Below, piece after piece: positions 33,270 to 41,599 of a stretch of DNA of 64,000 nucleotides. How positions within the stretch are numbered: position 1 is the stretch's first letter; each line of letters opens with the position of its first letter. A model generated the notes under the pieces. It worked only from the letters and a program-made list of their open reading frames with translations. It had not been told where the DNA came from and searched no databases. This DNA comes from Nocardioides daejeonensis. Its GTDB lineage: Bacteria; Actinomycetota; Actinomycetes; Propionibacteriales; Nocardioidaceae. Made by a program: the position numbers and the translations under genes. The stretch is from positions 186,001-250,000 of the forward strand of contig NZ_QHKZ01000001.1 of assembly GCF_003194585.1 (NCBI RefSeq). The letters are read 5' to 3'.

Positions 33270-34739
33270 TCAGGCCCAGCCCTTGGCACGATCGACGGCA
33301 GTCAGCCAGCGCTCGTGTGCGGAGTCGGCGCGACTCCGGTCGGCCGCGGGTTCGAACCGCCGGTCGAGCTGCCAGGTGTCACGCAGGTCCTCGGTCGACG
33401 ACCAGACGCCGGTGCCCAGGCCCGCGAGGAAGCCTGCGCCCAGCCCGGTGGTCTCGACGATCCGAGGACGCTCCACGGCGATCCCGAGCTGGTCTGCCTG
33501 CACCTGGCAGAGCAGGTCGTTGGCAGCGGCGCCACCGTCGACGCGCAGGGCACCGCCGGCTGCTGCGCCCTGCGTCTCCATCACGTCCCGGACCTCGAAG
33601 GCGATCGCTTCCAAGGTCGCCCGCACGATGTGCGCGCGTGTCGTACCGCGGGTGAGGCCGATGAGGAGGCCGCGGGCATGCGGATCCCAGTGGGGTGCAC
33701 CGAGGCCGGTCAGCGCCGGCACGAAGACGACGCCCTCGGTGTCGTCCACCGTCGCGGCGATCGCGGCGGTCTCTGCGGCAGAGCCGACGATCTGCAGCCC
33801 GTCGCGCAGCCACTGGACGGCGGCGCCCGTCACGAAGATGGACCCCTCGAGGGCGTAGCTGAGCGTGCCGTCGGGGGAGCGCCATGCTGCTGTGGTCAAC
33901 AGTCCGGCGTCGCTGCGCACCAGGTCGGGTCCGGTGTTGGTGAGGATGAACGACCCGGTGCCGTAGGTGCACTTGGCGTCGCCGGGGTCGAAGCAGGTCT
34001 GTCCGAAGAGCGCCGCCTGTTGGTCGCCGAGAATGCCGGCGATCGGCACGGAGAGTCCGCAGAACGTCCGCGGGTCCGTGGTGGCGATGACGCCCCAGCT
34101 CGGCACCAGCTCCGGCAGAGCCGCGCGAGGTACGCCGAAGAGGTCGCACAGCTCGTCGGACCAGTCCCCGGCCTCGAGGTCGAAGAGCAGTGTCCGGCTG
34201 GCGTTCGAGACGTCCGTGACGTGCCACGTGCCCCGCGTCATCCGCGCCACCAGATAGGAGTCGACGGTGCCGATGGCGTAGCGGCCCGACTCCACCAGCG
34301 CCCAGGTGTTGGGCTCGTGCTCGGCCAGCCAGCGCAACTTCGTCGCGGAGAAGTATGGGTCCAGACGGAGTCCCGTCAGCTCTGTGACGCGGGGGCCGTG
34401 GCCGGCCTCCTCCAGGCGGGCGCAGATCTGGGCGCTGCGCCGGTCCTGCCAGACGATCGCCCGCCGCGGGGACGCCAGCGTCTCGCGGTCCCAGAGCATG
34501 ATCGTCTCGCGTTGGTTGGTGATCCCGACCGCCGTCACCTCGCCGTCGTACGCCGCCAGGACGGTCCGCGTCGCCTCCAAGGTGGCCTGCCAGATCTCCT
34601 CCGGCACGTGCTCGACCCAGCCGGGCTGGGGGAAGTGCTGGGCGAACTCCTGGTTGGCCTTGGTCACGATCGAGCCGTGCTCGTCGATCAGCAGCGCGGT
34701 GACGCCGGTCGTGCCGGCGTCGATGGCGAGGACGGCCAT
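33270..34739 (-). CDS. glpK: Glycerol kinase (FGGY family)
   Basis: 489 residues from the ATG at 34739, which overlaps the DUF1028 stop as TGATG. The two FGGY halves are complete: AIDAGTTGVTALLIDEHG, TNQRETIMLWDRET, ILGDQQAALFGQTCFDPGD, KCTYGTGSFILTNTG, LTGLGAPHWDPHARGLLIG and RVDGGAAANDLLCQVQADQL. It phosphorylates glycerol to sn-glycerol-3-phosphate with ATP. No glpF or glpD is nearby; the partners are DUF1028 and a coiled-coil protein. Confidence 0.93.
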   Translation of the reverse strand: MAVLAIDAGTTGVTALLIDEHGSIVTKANQEFAQHFPQPGWVEHVPEEIWQATLEATRTVLAAYDGEVTAVGITNQRETIMLWDRETLASPRRAIVWQDRRSAQICARLEEAGHGPRVTELTGLRLDPYFSATKLRWLAEHEPNTWALVESGRYAIGTVDSYLVARMTRGTWHVTDVSNASRTLLFDLEAGDWSDELCDLFGVPRAALPELVPSWGVIATTDPRTFCGLSVPIAGILGDQQAALFGQTCFDPGDAKCTYGTGSFILTNTGPDLVRSDAGLLTTAAWRSPDGTLSYALEGSIFVTGAAVQWLRDGLQIVGSAAETAAIAATVDDTEGVVFVPALTGLGAPHWDPHARGLLIGLTRGTTRAHIVRATLEAIAFEVRDVMETQGAAAGGALRVDGGAAANDLLCQVQADQLGIAVERPRIVETTGLGAGFLAGLGTGVWSSTEDLRDTWQLDRRFEPAADRSRADSAHERWLTAVDRAKGWA

Positions 34740-35581
34740 CAGCCCTCTCCTCCGGCGGCGGCCTCCCCGGTACGCCGCAGGATCGTCAGCACACGGCGGT
34801 CGATCCACGAGCCGGTGGGGGCCACCCGCATCTCGAAGTTCTCGTGGCCCGTCCAGGCGCGCAGGTCCTCGTGCCCCAGGGCCTGCACGAGCCGAGTGAT
34901 CTCCGTGTCGAGCTCCGGCGTCACGGGGATCTTGTCCTCCTCGGTCGAGGCGGTCAGGAACAGGTCGTTGAGCTCCAGCAGCCGGGCGAGCTCGGTGAGC
35001 GGCTCCGGGTGGTCGTCGACCCGCAGGTCGACCGCCACATCGTCCTGGCCGCCGTACCCGGCGCCGTCCTTGACCACGAGCATCGCCGCCGACTGGCGCC
35101 CCCGTCGGTCGCCCCCGGCTGCTTCGCCGGCGTCCATCGCGGCGAGGAGTCGTGTAGCCAGGAGAGCGCTCTCGTCGCTGGCGAGGAAGGCGCGCTCCAT
35201 CTCTGCGACGACCTCGGGACCAGCCAGGACGTTGCCCTGGATCGCGTAGCCGTCACCGACGACGCTTCCGGCCCACGGATAGCAGGCGCTGCCGGTGTGC
35301 GAGACCGCGTTGCCCTCCCCGTCGACGATCCCCACCTGGCGATGGTCGCGGTCGGGATCCTCCTCGAGGAGCCGCTGCAACGCGACACCGGCGGTGGCAC
35401 CCTCGTCGAGATGGGCCAGGGCCATGCCCTTGAAGGCGACATTCGCCTCCGCCTGGGTGGCGATCGCGCCGAGCTGGGCGACCGCGGCGGGGACGGCGTT
35501 CCCCACGGCCAGGAACTTCGAGGCGACGGCGACGCCCCAGGACTCACCGTCTGCGGACCGAGCGACGATCGAGAAGGTCAT
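34739..35581 (-). CDS. DUF1028 protein, Ntn-hydrolase-like
   Basis: 280 residues. The N-terminus MTFSIVARSADGESWGVAVAS, AVPAAVAQLGAIATQAEANV and AMLVVKDGAGYGGQDDVAVDL match DUF1028, a family with an Ntn-hydrolase-type fold, sometimes found beside amidase or gamma-glutamyl genes. C-terminal about 70 residues (RLLELNDLFLTASTEEDKI) are a typical add-on domain. First gene of an operon with glpK; leaderless promoter and an inverted repeat lie upstream. Reaction unknown. Confidence 0.88.
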   Translation of the reverse strand: MTFSIVARSADGESWGVAVASKFLAVGNAVPAAVAQLGAIATQAEANVAFKGMALAHLDEGATAGVALQRLLEEDPDRDHRQVGIVDGEGNAVSHTGSACYPWAGSVVGDGYAIQGNVLAGPEVVAEMERAFLASDESALLATRLLAAMDAGEAAGGDRRGRQSAAMLVVKDGAGYGGQDDVAVDLRVDDHPEPLTELARLLELNDLFLTASTEEDKIPVTPELDTEITRLVQALGHEDLRAWTGHENFEMRVAPTGSWIDRRVLTILRRTGEAAAGGEG

Positions 35582-35593
35582 GGCCGCAGCCTA
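35582..35593 (-). promoter_or_regulatory. -10 hexamer of the DUF1028-glpK operon (leaderless)
   Basis: On the minus strand TAGGCT (35593-35588) ends 6 nt before the ATG at 35581. No ribosome site. Confidence 0.65.
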
Positions 35594-35630
35594 GAGGTTG
35601 CGCTGCGCGGGTGGACGCCGGCGCAACCTC
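35594..35630 (-). promoter_or_regulatory. Inverted repeat flanking the -35 region of DUF1028-glpK
   Basis: GAGGTTGCGC (35594-35603) and GCGCAACCTC (35621-35630) are exact reverse complements 17 bp apart, placed just upstream of the -10 hexamer so that the expected -35 lies between them. This is a likely operator. A second small repeat (GCCGGAG...CTCCGGC, 35645-35664) lies further up. Confidence 0.5.
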
Positions 35631-35763
35631 AGGCCTAACCGGAGGCCGGAGATCGACCTCCGGCACGCGGGCTGCGGTGGTTGCCACTGGGGTACACGGC
35701 AGGGAAGAGTGACCTGGAGCACACGGCGACGACAGGGCCGCCGGGATCTCGGAAGGAGTGCGG

Positions 35764-37203
35764 ATGAGCGAGGCCAACGCCCCGGAGCGGGACCCTGAGC
35801 TGAAGCGGGTCCTCGGCCCCGGCCTGCTGCTGCTCTTCATCGTCGGCGACATCCTCGGCGCCGGCGTCTACGCCGTCACCGGCAAGCTGGCCGGCCAGGT
35901 CGGCGGCATCGCCTGGCTGCCGTTCCTCGTCGCCTTCGCTGTGGCGACGCTGACGGCCTACAGCTATCTCGAGCTGGTGACGAAGTATCCGCAGGCGGCA
36001 GGTGCCGCGCTCTATGCGCACAAAGCGTTCGGCGTGCACTTCGTGACCTTCCTGGTGGCCTTCACCGTGGTCTGCTCGGGCATCACCAGCGCTTCGACCT
36101 CCTCCGGCCTGCTCGCCTCGAACCTGCTCATCGGGCTGGACGAGGTAGTGCCGGGAGTGCCGACCGGAGACACCGCGACACTGCTGGTCGCCTTGGCCTT
36201 CATGGTGCTGCTCGCCCTGATCAACCTGCGCGGCGTGGGGGAGAGCGTGAAGTTCAACGTGATCCTCACGTTCATCGAGATGGCGGCTCTGGCGATCGTC
36301 ATCGCCATCGGCATCTGGGTGATCGGCCGTGGCGACGGCGAGGGCCTCGACCGGATCACCGTCTTCGAGTCCCCCGACGACAAGGGCCTCTTCATGGCCG
36401 TGACGATCGCCACCGCCATCGCCTTCTTCTCCATGGTGGGCTTCGAAGACTCGGTCAACATGGTCGAGGAGACCAAGGAGCCGGAGAAGATCTTCCCGCG
36501 GATGATGCTGACCGGCCTGGGCATCTCGGTGGTCATCTACATGCTGGTCGCGGTCTCCGTGGTCGCTGTGGTGCCGACCGGCCAGATCCTCAATCCGGTC
36601 AATCCGGAGGCCGGGGCCCTGCTCGACGTGGTGCGGATCGGCTCACCCGACATCCCGATCGACAAGTTCTTCCCGTTCATGACCGTCTTCGCCGTGGCCA
36701 ACACCGCACTGATCAACATGCTGATGGCGTCGCGACTCATCTACGGCATGGCGAAGCAGGACGTGCTGCCTCCGGTTCTGGGCAAGGTGCTCCCTGGTCG
36801 CCGGTCGCCGTACGCCGCCATCATCTTCACCACCGGCCTCGCGCTCGCACTGATCATCGTGGTGCGCACCCAGTCGGAGAGCACCATCGTCGGCGCCCTC
36901 TCCGGTACGACCGCCCTGCTGCTCCTGGCCGTCTTCACCCTCGTGAACGTCGCCGTCCTGATCCTGCGCCGCGATCCCGGCAAGCCGGGCACGTTCAAGG
37001 CCCCGTCGTGGGTGCCGGTCGTCGGTGCGATCGCGTGTGCCTACCTGCTTGGCCCCTGGGCCCGGCTGCAGGCAGACATGATCCAGTACAAGATCGCCGG
37101 CGGGTTGCTGGCGGTCGGCATCGTGCTCTGGGTGCTCACGATGATCGTGCATCGCCCGGAGGGTGGCCGGTTCACCGACGTGGAGCACCTCGGCGACGAC
37201 TGA
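35764..37203 (+). CDS. APC-family amino-acid permease
   Basis: 479 residues from the ATG at 35764; AAGGAG ends 6 nt before it, so I rejected the GTG at 35758. Twelve membrane helices. The first has the unwound substrate motif (IVGDILGAGVYAVTGKLAG) and helix 6 reads AFFSMVGFEDSVNMVEETKE, the family pattern. Likely a cationic or neutral amino-acid/H+ symporter. The gap to the next gene is 70 bp with its own promoter. Substrate cannot be told from sequence. Confidence 0.9.
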   Translation: MSEANAPERDPELKRVLGPGLLLLFIVGDILGAGVYAVTGKLAGQVGGIAWLPFLVAFAVATLTAYSYLELVTKYPQAAGAALYAHKAFGVHFVTFLVAFTVVCSGITSASTSSGLLASNLLIGLDEVVPGVPTGDTATLLVALAFMVLLALINLRGVGESVKFNVILTFIEMAALAIVIAIGIWVIGRGDGEGLDRITVFESPDDKGLFMAVTIATAIAFFSMVGFEDSVNMVEETKEPEKIFPRMMLTGLGISVVIYMLVAVSVVAVVPTGQILNPVNPEAGALLDVVRIGSPDIPIDKFFPFMTVFAVANTALINMLMASRLIYGMAKQDVLPPVLGKVLPGRRSPYAAIIFTTGLALALIIVVRTQSESTIVGALSGTTALLLLAVFTLVNVAVLILRRDPGKPGTFKAPSWVPVVGAIACAYLLGPWARLQADMIQYKIAGGLLAVGIVLWVLTMIVHRPEGGRFTDVEHLGDD

Positions 37204-37261
37204 CGCGGGCGTCGGCGTCCCACCCAGGCGACGCACGTACGAGCGCGCAGAGCGTCCCGCG

Positions 37262-37273
37262 TAGGCTGGGGGA
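37262..37273 (+). promoter_or_regulatory. -10 hexamer for a leaderless aroG transcript
   Basis: TAGGCT at 37262-37267 ends 6 nt before the GTG at 37274. The GGGGGA between them touches the start codon and is too close to serve as a ribosome site. Confidence 0.6.
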
Positions 37274-38605
37274 GTGATCCCCGACTTGGCGACCCTGCAG
37301 GCTCAGGGTGCAGCGCAGCAGCCCACCTACCCGGACCCGTCCGCGGTCGACGCCGCCGTGGCCACGCTTCGAGGATTCCCGCCGCTCGTGTTCGCCGGTG
37401 AGTGTGACGAGCTCCAGGACAAGATCGCCGCGGTCGGGCGGGGTGAGGCTTTCCTGCTTGCTGGGGGCGACTGCGCGGAGACCTTCGACAGCGTCGCTGC
37501 CGACAACGTGCGCAACAAGCTGCGGGTGCTCCTGCAGATGGCCGTCGTGCTCACCTACGCGGGCTCCATGCCGGTCGTGAAGATGGGCCGCCTGGCCGGT
37601 CAGTACGCGAAGCCGCGCTCCTCCGACACCGAGACCCGCGACGGCGTCACCCTGCCCGCCTACCGCGGTGACGCGGTCAACGGCTTCGAGTTCACCGAAG
37701 AGTCGCGGATCCCCGACCCGCAGCGTCTCGTGGACGTCTACCACGCCTCGGCGATGACGCTCAACCTCATCCGCGCCTTCGTCAACGGCGGCTACGCGGA
37801 CCTGCGCCAGGTGCACACCTGGAACACCGACTTCATCCGCAACTCGCCGTTCGCGCAGCGTTACGAGCAGATGGCCAACGAGATCGAGAAGGCGCTCGAG
37901 TTCATGCGCGCCATCGGCGCCGACCCCGACGAGTTCCACCGGGTCGACTTCTACTCCAGCCACGAGGCGCTGCTGCTTCCCTACGAGCACGCGATGACCC
38001 GGATCGACTCGCGCACCGATGAGCCCTACAACGTCTCGGGTCACTTCCTCTGGATCGGCGAGCGGACCCGGCAGCTGGACGGCGCTCATGTCGAGTACTT
38101 CCGCCACCTGCGCAACCCGATCGGATGCAAGGTCGGGCCGACCGCGACGCCGGACGACGTGCTCTCGCTCGCCTCGAAGCTCAACCCGGAGAACGAGGAG
38201 GGCCGGCTCACGCTGATCACCCGGTTCGGCGCTGGCAAGATCCGCGACGTCCTGCCGCCGCTGGTCGAGAAGGTGGCCGCCGAGGGCGTCAACGTGACCT
38301 GGGTGACCGACCCGATGCACGGCAACACCTTCGAGACGTCCAACGGCTACAAGACCCGCCGCTTCTCCGACGTCCTCGACGAGGTGCAGGGCTTCTTCGA
38401 CGTGCACCGGGCGCTGGGCACCGTGCCCGGCGGCATGATGGTGGAGATGACCGGGGACGACGTCACCGAGATCGTCGGCGGCGGTGAGAAGATCGACGAG
38501 CAGGGCTTGGCCCACCGCTACGAGTCGGTCGTCGACCCGCGCCTGAACCGGGTGCAGTCCCTCGAGCTCGCCTTCCTGGTCGCCGAGACCCTGCGTCAGC
38601 GCTGA
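37274..38605 (+). CDS. aroG: Class II DAHP synthase (3-deoxy-7-phosphoheptulonate synthase)
   Basis: 443 residues, close to the roughly 460 of M. tuberculosis AroG (Rv2178c), which it matches in position as well. Typical class II stretches: PPLVFAGECDELQDKIAAV, FLLAGGDCAETF, VVKMGRLAGQYAKPRSSD and VTWVTDPMHGNTFET. It joins phosphoenolpyruvate and erythrose-4-phosphate in the first step of the shikimate pathway. Regulation in mycobacteria is by aromatic amino acids and chorismate mutase binding. A second, type I enzyme is encoded at 44688. Confidence 0.96.
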   Translation: MIPDLATLQAQGAAQQPTYPDPSAVDAAVATLRGFPPLVFAGECDELQDKIAAVGRGEAFLLAGGDCAETFDSVAADNVRNKLRVLLQMAVVLTYAGSMPVVKMGRLAGQYAKPRSSDTETRDGVTLPAYRGDAVNGFEFTEESRIPDPQRLVDVYHASAMTLNLIRAFVNGGYADLRQVHTWNTDFIRNSPFAQRYEQMANEIEKALEFMRAIGADPDEFHRVDFYSSHEALLLPYEHAMTRIDSRTDEPYNVSGHFLWIGERTRQLDGAHVEYFRHLRNPIGCKVGPTATPDDVLSLASKLNPENEEGRLTLITRFGAGKIRDVLPPLVEKVAAEGVNVTWVTDPMHGNTFETSNGYKTRRFSDVLDEVQGFFDVHRALGTVPGGMMVEMTGDDVTEIVGGGEKIDEQGLAHRYESVVDPRLNRVQSLELAFLVAETLRQR

Positions 38606-38624
38606 CGGGCGCCGGGTCGGCTGC

Positions 38625-38649
38625 GGGGCTCCTGGCGCGGCCAGGCCCC
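38625..38649 (+). terminator. Bulged hairpin after aroG
   Basis: GGGG-CT-CCTGG, 5-nt loop, CCAGG-CCCC: 5 + 4 bp with a 2-nt bulge, 20 nt after the aroG stop. A perfect 12-bp palindrome AGTACGCGTACT follows at 38656-38667, ending on the stop of the convergent small gene. Confidence 0.45.
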
Positions 38650-38666
38650 ACTCTCAGTACGCGTAC

Positions 38667-38903
38667 TCAGGCAGCGATGCCGTCCTCGGCCCGGTGCCGT
38701 GCGGCCGGGATGTCCGTAACGACGCCGACGTCGCGGAGTGCCGACGTGCGCTCCTTGGCTGCGTCGACGGCAAGGGTCGCCGCCGACTTCCGGCCCGGTG
38801 TCAGGCGATCCGTGACGGCACCGATGGCGACCGCTGCGACGGGGATCATCAGCGGCAGCAGCATGAACGCGAAGAGCGGCACGAGTGCGGTGGTGGGGCT
38901 CAT
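38667..38903 (-). CDS. Small membrane protein, unknown
   Basis: 78 residues; ATG preceded by CACGGAGGAATCC, one of the best ribosome sites in the window, so I trust it as a gene. One membrane helix (ALVPLFAFMLLPLMIPVAAVAIGAV) with a short outside start, then a basic cytoplasmic part (TDRLTPGRKSAATLAVDAAK). It converges on aroG. No family recognised. Confidence 0.7.
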   Translation of the reverse strand: MSPTTALVPLFAFMLLPLMIPVAAVAIGAVTDRLTPGRKSAATLAVDAAKERTSALRDVGVVTDIPAARHRAEDGIAA

Positions 38904-39051
38904 GGATTCCTCCGTGGATGCGTGTGATCTGGTGCACGTCGACGATCACCTACGCGCTGGCGGCACTCCTAGGTCCGATCGAACGAAGAAGCCGCGCCCG
39001 CTTGTAGCCAGAGACAAGAGAGCCGGCTGACCGGCGCTTCCCTCTGCTCTC

Positions 39052-39063
39052 TAAGGTGGCAGC
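39052..39063 (+). promoter_or_regulatory. -10 hexamer for a leaderless threonine aldolase transcript
   Basis: TAAGGT at 39052-39057 ends 6 nt before the GTG at 39064. CTGACC about 19 bp further up may be the -35. Confidence 0.55.
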
Positions 39064-40056
39064 GTGATCGATCTGCGCTCCGACACCGTGACCCGTCCCA
39101 CCGAGTCCATGCGGGCCGCGATGGCTCGTGCGGAGGTCGGGGACGACGTGTACGGAGAGGACCCCACTGCGCGACAGCTCGAGGAGAGAGTCGCGGAGCT
39201 GTTCGGTCATGAAGCGGCGCTGTTCACCCCGACCGGGAGCATGGCCAACGTGCTCGCCGTGCGCACGCTGGCCGGCGAAGGCGAAGAGGTGCTCTGCGAG
39301 GCGTCTGCCCACATCGTGCGTGCCGAGTTGGGTGCGCACGGCGCCGTGACCGGGCTGACCACCCGCACCTGGAGCCACTCCCGCGGCCTGCCGGACCTCG
39401 TGCAGATCCGGCGTCTCTTCGCTCCCGACCTCGGCCCCTACTTCGTGCGGACCAAGGCGATCTCGGTCGAGAACACCCACAACTTCAGCGGCGGATCGGT
39501 CACCCCGATCGAGACGATGCGCGAGCTTCGGAGCTACGCCGACACTGTCGGTGCCCGGCTCCATCTCGACGGCGCCAGGCTCTGGAACGCGCACGTGGCG
39601 ACCGGAGTGCCGCTGGCGGAGTGGGGAACGCAGGTCGACGTGTTGGCGGTCTGCTTCTCCAAGGGGCTTGGCGCCCCGGTCGGCTCGATGGTGGTGGGCA
39701 GCGCGGAGACGATCGCGGAATGCCGGACCTGGCGCAAGCGCCTCGGCGGAGGGATGCGCCAGATCGGTGTCTTGGCCGCCGCTGCCCTGCACGCGCTCGA
39801 TCACCATGTGGAGCGCCTGGCCGAGGACCACGCTCACGCGCGCCTCCTTGCCGAGGCGGTCGGCACCGACCCGGCTGAGGTGGAGACCAACATCGTCGTC
39901 GCCTCACGACCCGACGCCGCGGCGTACGTCGCCCGTGCCGGAGATGCCGGTGTACGTATCAGCGCGGTCGGTCCGGAGACGATCAGACTCGTGACCCACC
40001 TCGATGTGAGCGCCGCCGACACCGAGCGCGCGGCGTCAGTGCTGGCCTCGCTCTGA
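39064..40056 (+). CDS. Low-specificity L-threonine aldolase (PLP)
   Basis: 330 residues. Starts with the family opening [22 protein letters not shown] Lys200 lies in [13 protein letters not shown]; other conserved stretches are [26 protein letters not shown] and [11 protein letters not shown]. It splits L-threonine or L-allo-threonine to glycine and acetaldehyde and can work on other beta-hydroxy amino acids. Length is normal. Its last 21 bases overlap a convergent gene. Confidence 0.94.
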   Translation: MIDLRSDTVTRPTESMRAAMARAEVGDDVYGEDPTARQLEERVAELFGHEAALFTPTGSMANVLAVRTLAGEGEEVLCEASAHIVRAELGAHGAVTGLTTRTWSHSRGLPDLVQIRRLFAPDLGPYFVRTKAISVENTHNFSGGSVTPIETMRELRSYADTVGARLHLDGARLWNAHVATGVPLAEWGTQVDVLAVCFSKGLGAPVGSMVVGSAETIAECRTWRKRLGGGMRQIGVLAAAALHALDHHVERLAEDHAHARLLAEAVGTDPAEVETNIVVASRPDAAAYVARAGDAGVRISAVGPETIRLVTHLDVSAADTERAASVLASL

Positions 40057-41448
40057 CGACGGCGGTGGCTCAGGCGCTTCCTGGAGGCGGCTCGCTGCGG
40101 TGCGCACCGCTCGGGCGAGCTGCGTCGGCGTGAGGGTGCGCGTGATCGTGCCGATCAGCAGCGTGACCGGCACGGCTAGGAGGGGCAGCAGCAGGCTCGC
40201 TGCGAACGACACACCGAAGAAGCCGCTGCCGCCGTAGACCACGTGCTGGTCGCCGAAGCCTCCGGTGCCTTCGATCGAGAACGACCCACGCGCCGAGGCG
40301 GCTCGGGTGAGCAGCGGCACGCACCCGAGCATGAGCACAGGCCACCAGAGCATGCCTAGCTGCGGCCGTGCGGAGCGACGGGCGACCCGAGCGACCACGA
40401 ACGTCGTGAGCAGGAGGACCAGGGCCAGCGTCGGGACTGCCAGCCAGAGACCCCAGGCGTCGGTCTGGTCGACGGCATAGCCCAGGCGTTCGGTCTGCGA
40501 GCCCCGGGCTGCATCGTCGGCAAGCTCGGCGTCGATCTCCCACCGACTGCCTGCGCTGGCACCGGCACCGCCGTGCACGTAGGCCAGGCCTGCGGTGCCA
40601 AGGGTGGAGATCCACAAAGCCAGGAGTTGGGCCCCACGGAGCGAGTCCTCGCCCGGCTCGCCGGTCGCGGTCTGCCAGAAGCTGGCCCAGGCGATCACCC
40701 CGACGACAGGCAGCAGCGCGAGGAACGCGCCGAAGCCGGCTAGGGGAGCGCCGAGATGGTCGTGCAGGCGGGTCAGGCGTTCACCGAGCCAGTCGCCGCG
40801 GACGAAGCAGGCCGCGAGCAGGGTCACGGTCATGGTTGCGAACCCGATGACGAACGCGACGCCGGGGGAAGCACCCCACGAGAGGCGGTCGGCGTCCTCG
40901 AAGTCCATCGCGCGTGCCACCCGGTGCTCCGGGTCGTCTCCCCGGAAGGCGATCGCCACGATGAGCAGGAGCGAAGCGAAGATCCCCGCGGTGCGGAGCA
41001 CGTCGCCGACGGCGGATCCGATGCTCGGGTAGCCGCGGGTGAGGCGTCGGAACACGAGGACGGCAGTGCCCAGGGCGACGAGAGTGATCGTCAGCGGCAT
41101 CACGTTGCCGGACGCGTCCATCACCAGCCGCGTCCCCTCGGAGGAGGCCGTGAGCCGGGCCTCGCCTCCCGCTCCGAAGGCAGCGGTGGTCGAGACCATC
41201 GTCAGGGTGAGGCGCTCGGAGGTGTTGGTCTCAGGTGGATCGGCCATCCAGAGCAGCACCCCGGATGAGAGGAACGCCAGCAGCAGCGCGCTCAGGGCCG
41301 TGAAGCTCGCGGCCCGCCAGTTGCCCCGCACCAGGACGCCGAGGTCGATGCGCGGAGGAGACGGCGTCGCCTGTGCGAGAGGGCTGCCGCACTGAGGGCA
41401 GAAGGCATCGCGGGTGGCCGGGCGTCCGCAGCCGGGGCAGAAGTTCAT
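40036..41448 (-). CDS. Zinc-ribbon membrane protein, first of three
   Basis: 470 residues; ATG with GAGGAGGA upstream. N-terminal zinc ribbon (FCPGCGRPATRDAFCPQCGS, four Cys), a short linker and then about eight to ten membrane helices starting at VRGNWRAASFTALSALLLAF. It is a paralogue of the next gene (shared zinc ribbon, the GNW motif before helix 1 and similar helix spacing). The order Zn ribbon then membrane core is common in actinobacterial proteins of unknown role. No transport or enzyme motif seen. Confidence 0.82.
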   Translation of the reverse strand: MNFCPGCGRPATRDAFCPQCGSPLAQATPSPPRIDLGVLVRGNWRAASFTALSALLLAFLSSGVLLWMADPPETNTSERLTLTMVSTTAAFGAGGEARLTASSEGTRLVMDASGNVMPLTITLVALGTAVLVFRRLTRGYPSIGSAVGDVLRTAGIFASLLLIVAIAFRGDDPEHRVARAMDFEDADRLSWGASPGVAFVIGFATMTVTLLAACFVRGDWLGERLTRLHDHLGAPLAGFGAFLALLPVVGVIAWASFWQTATGEPGEDSLRGAQLLALWISTLGTAGLAYVHGGAGASAGSRWEIDAELADDAARGSQTERLGYAVDQTDAWGLWLAVPTLALVLLLTTFVVARVARRSARPQLGMLWWPVLMLGCVPLLTRAASARGSFSIEGTGGFGDQHVVYGGSGFFGVSFAASLLLPLLAVPVTLLIGTITRTLTPTQLARAVRTAASRLQEAPEPPPSSERGQH

Positions 41449-41599
41449 GGATCCTCCTCGTCGGCCCTTCCTGGTGTCGCCTGAGGTTAGACCTCATCAC
41501 CGACCTCATGCGGGTGCTCCTCCACAGCCGGGGGAGAGCAGACGAGCGCCCCGCCGTCGTGGGTCGACTGCGGGGCGCTCGCTCAGCCTGACGGCTGTG

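Noticed and set aside
32013..35249. 1078-codon open frame on the plus strand
   Set aside because: It is antisense to the coiled-coil, glpK and DUF1028 genes, which have clear family motifs; long shadow frames are normal at this GC content.
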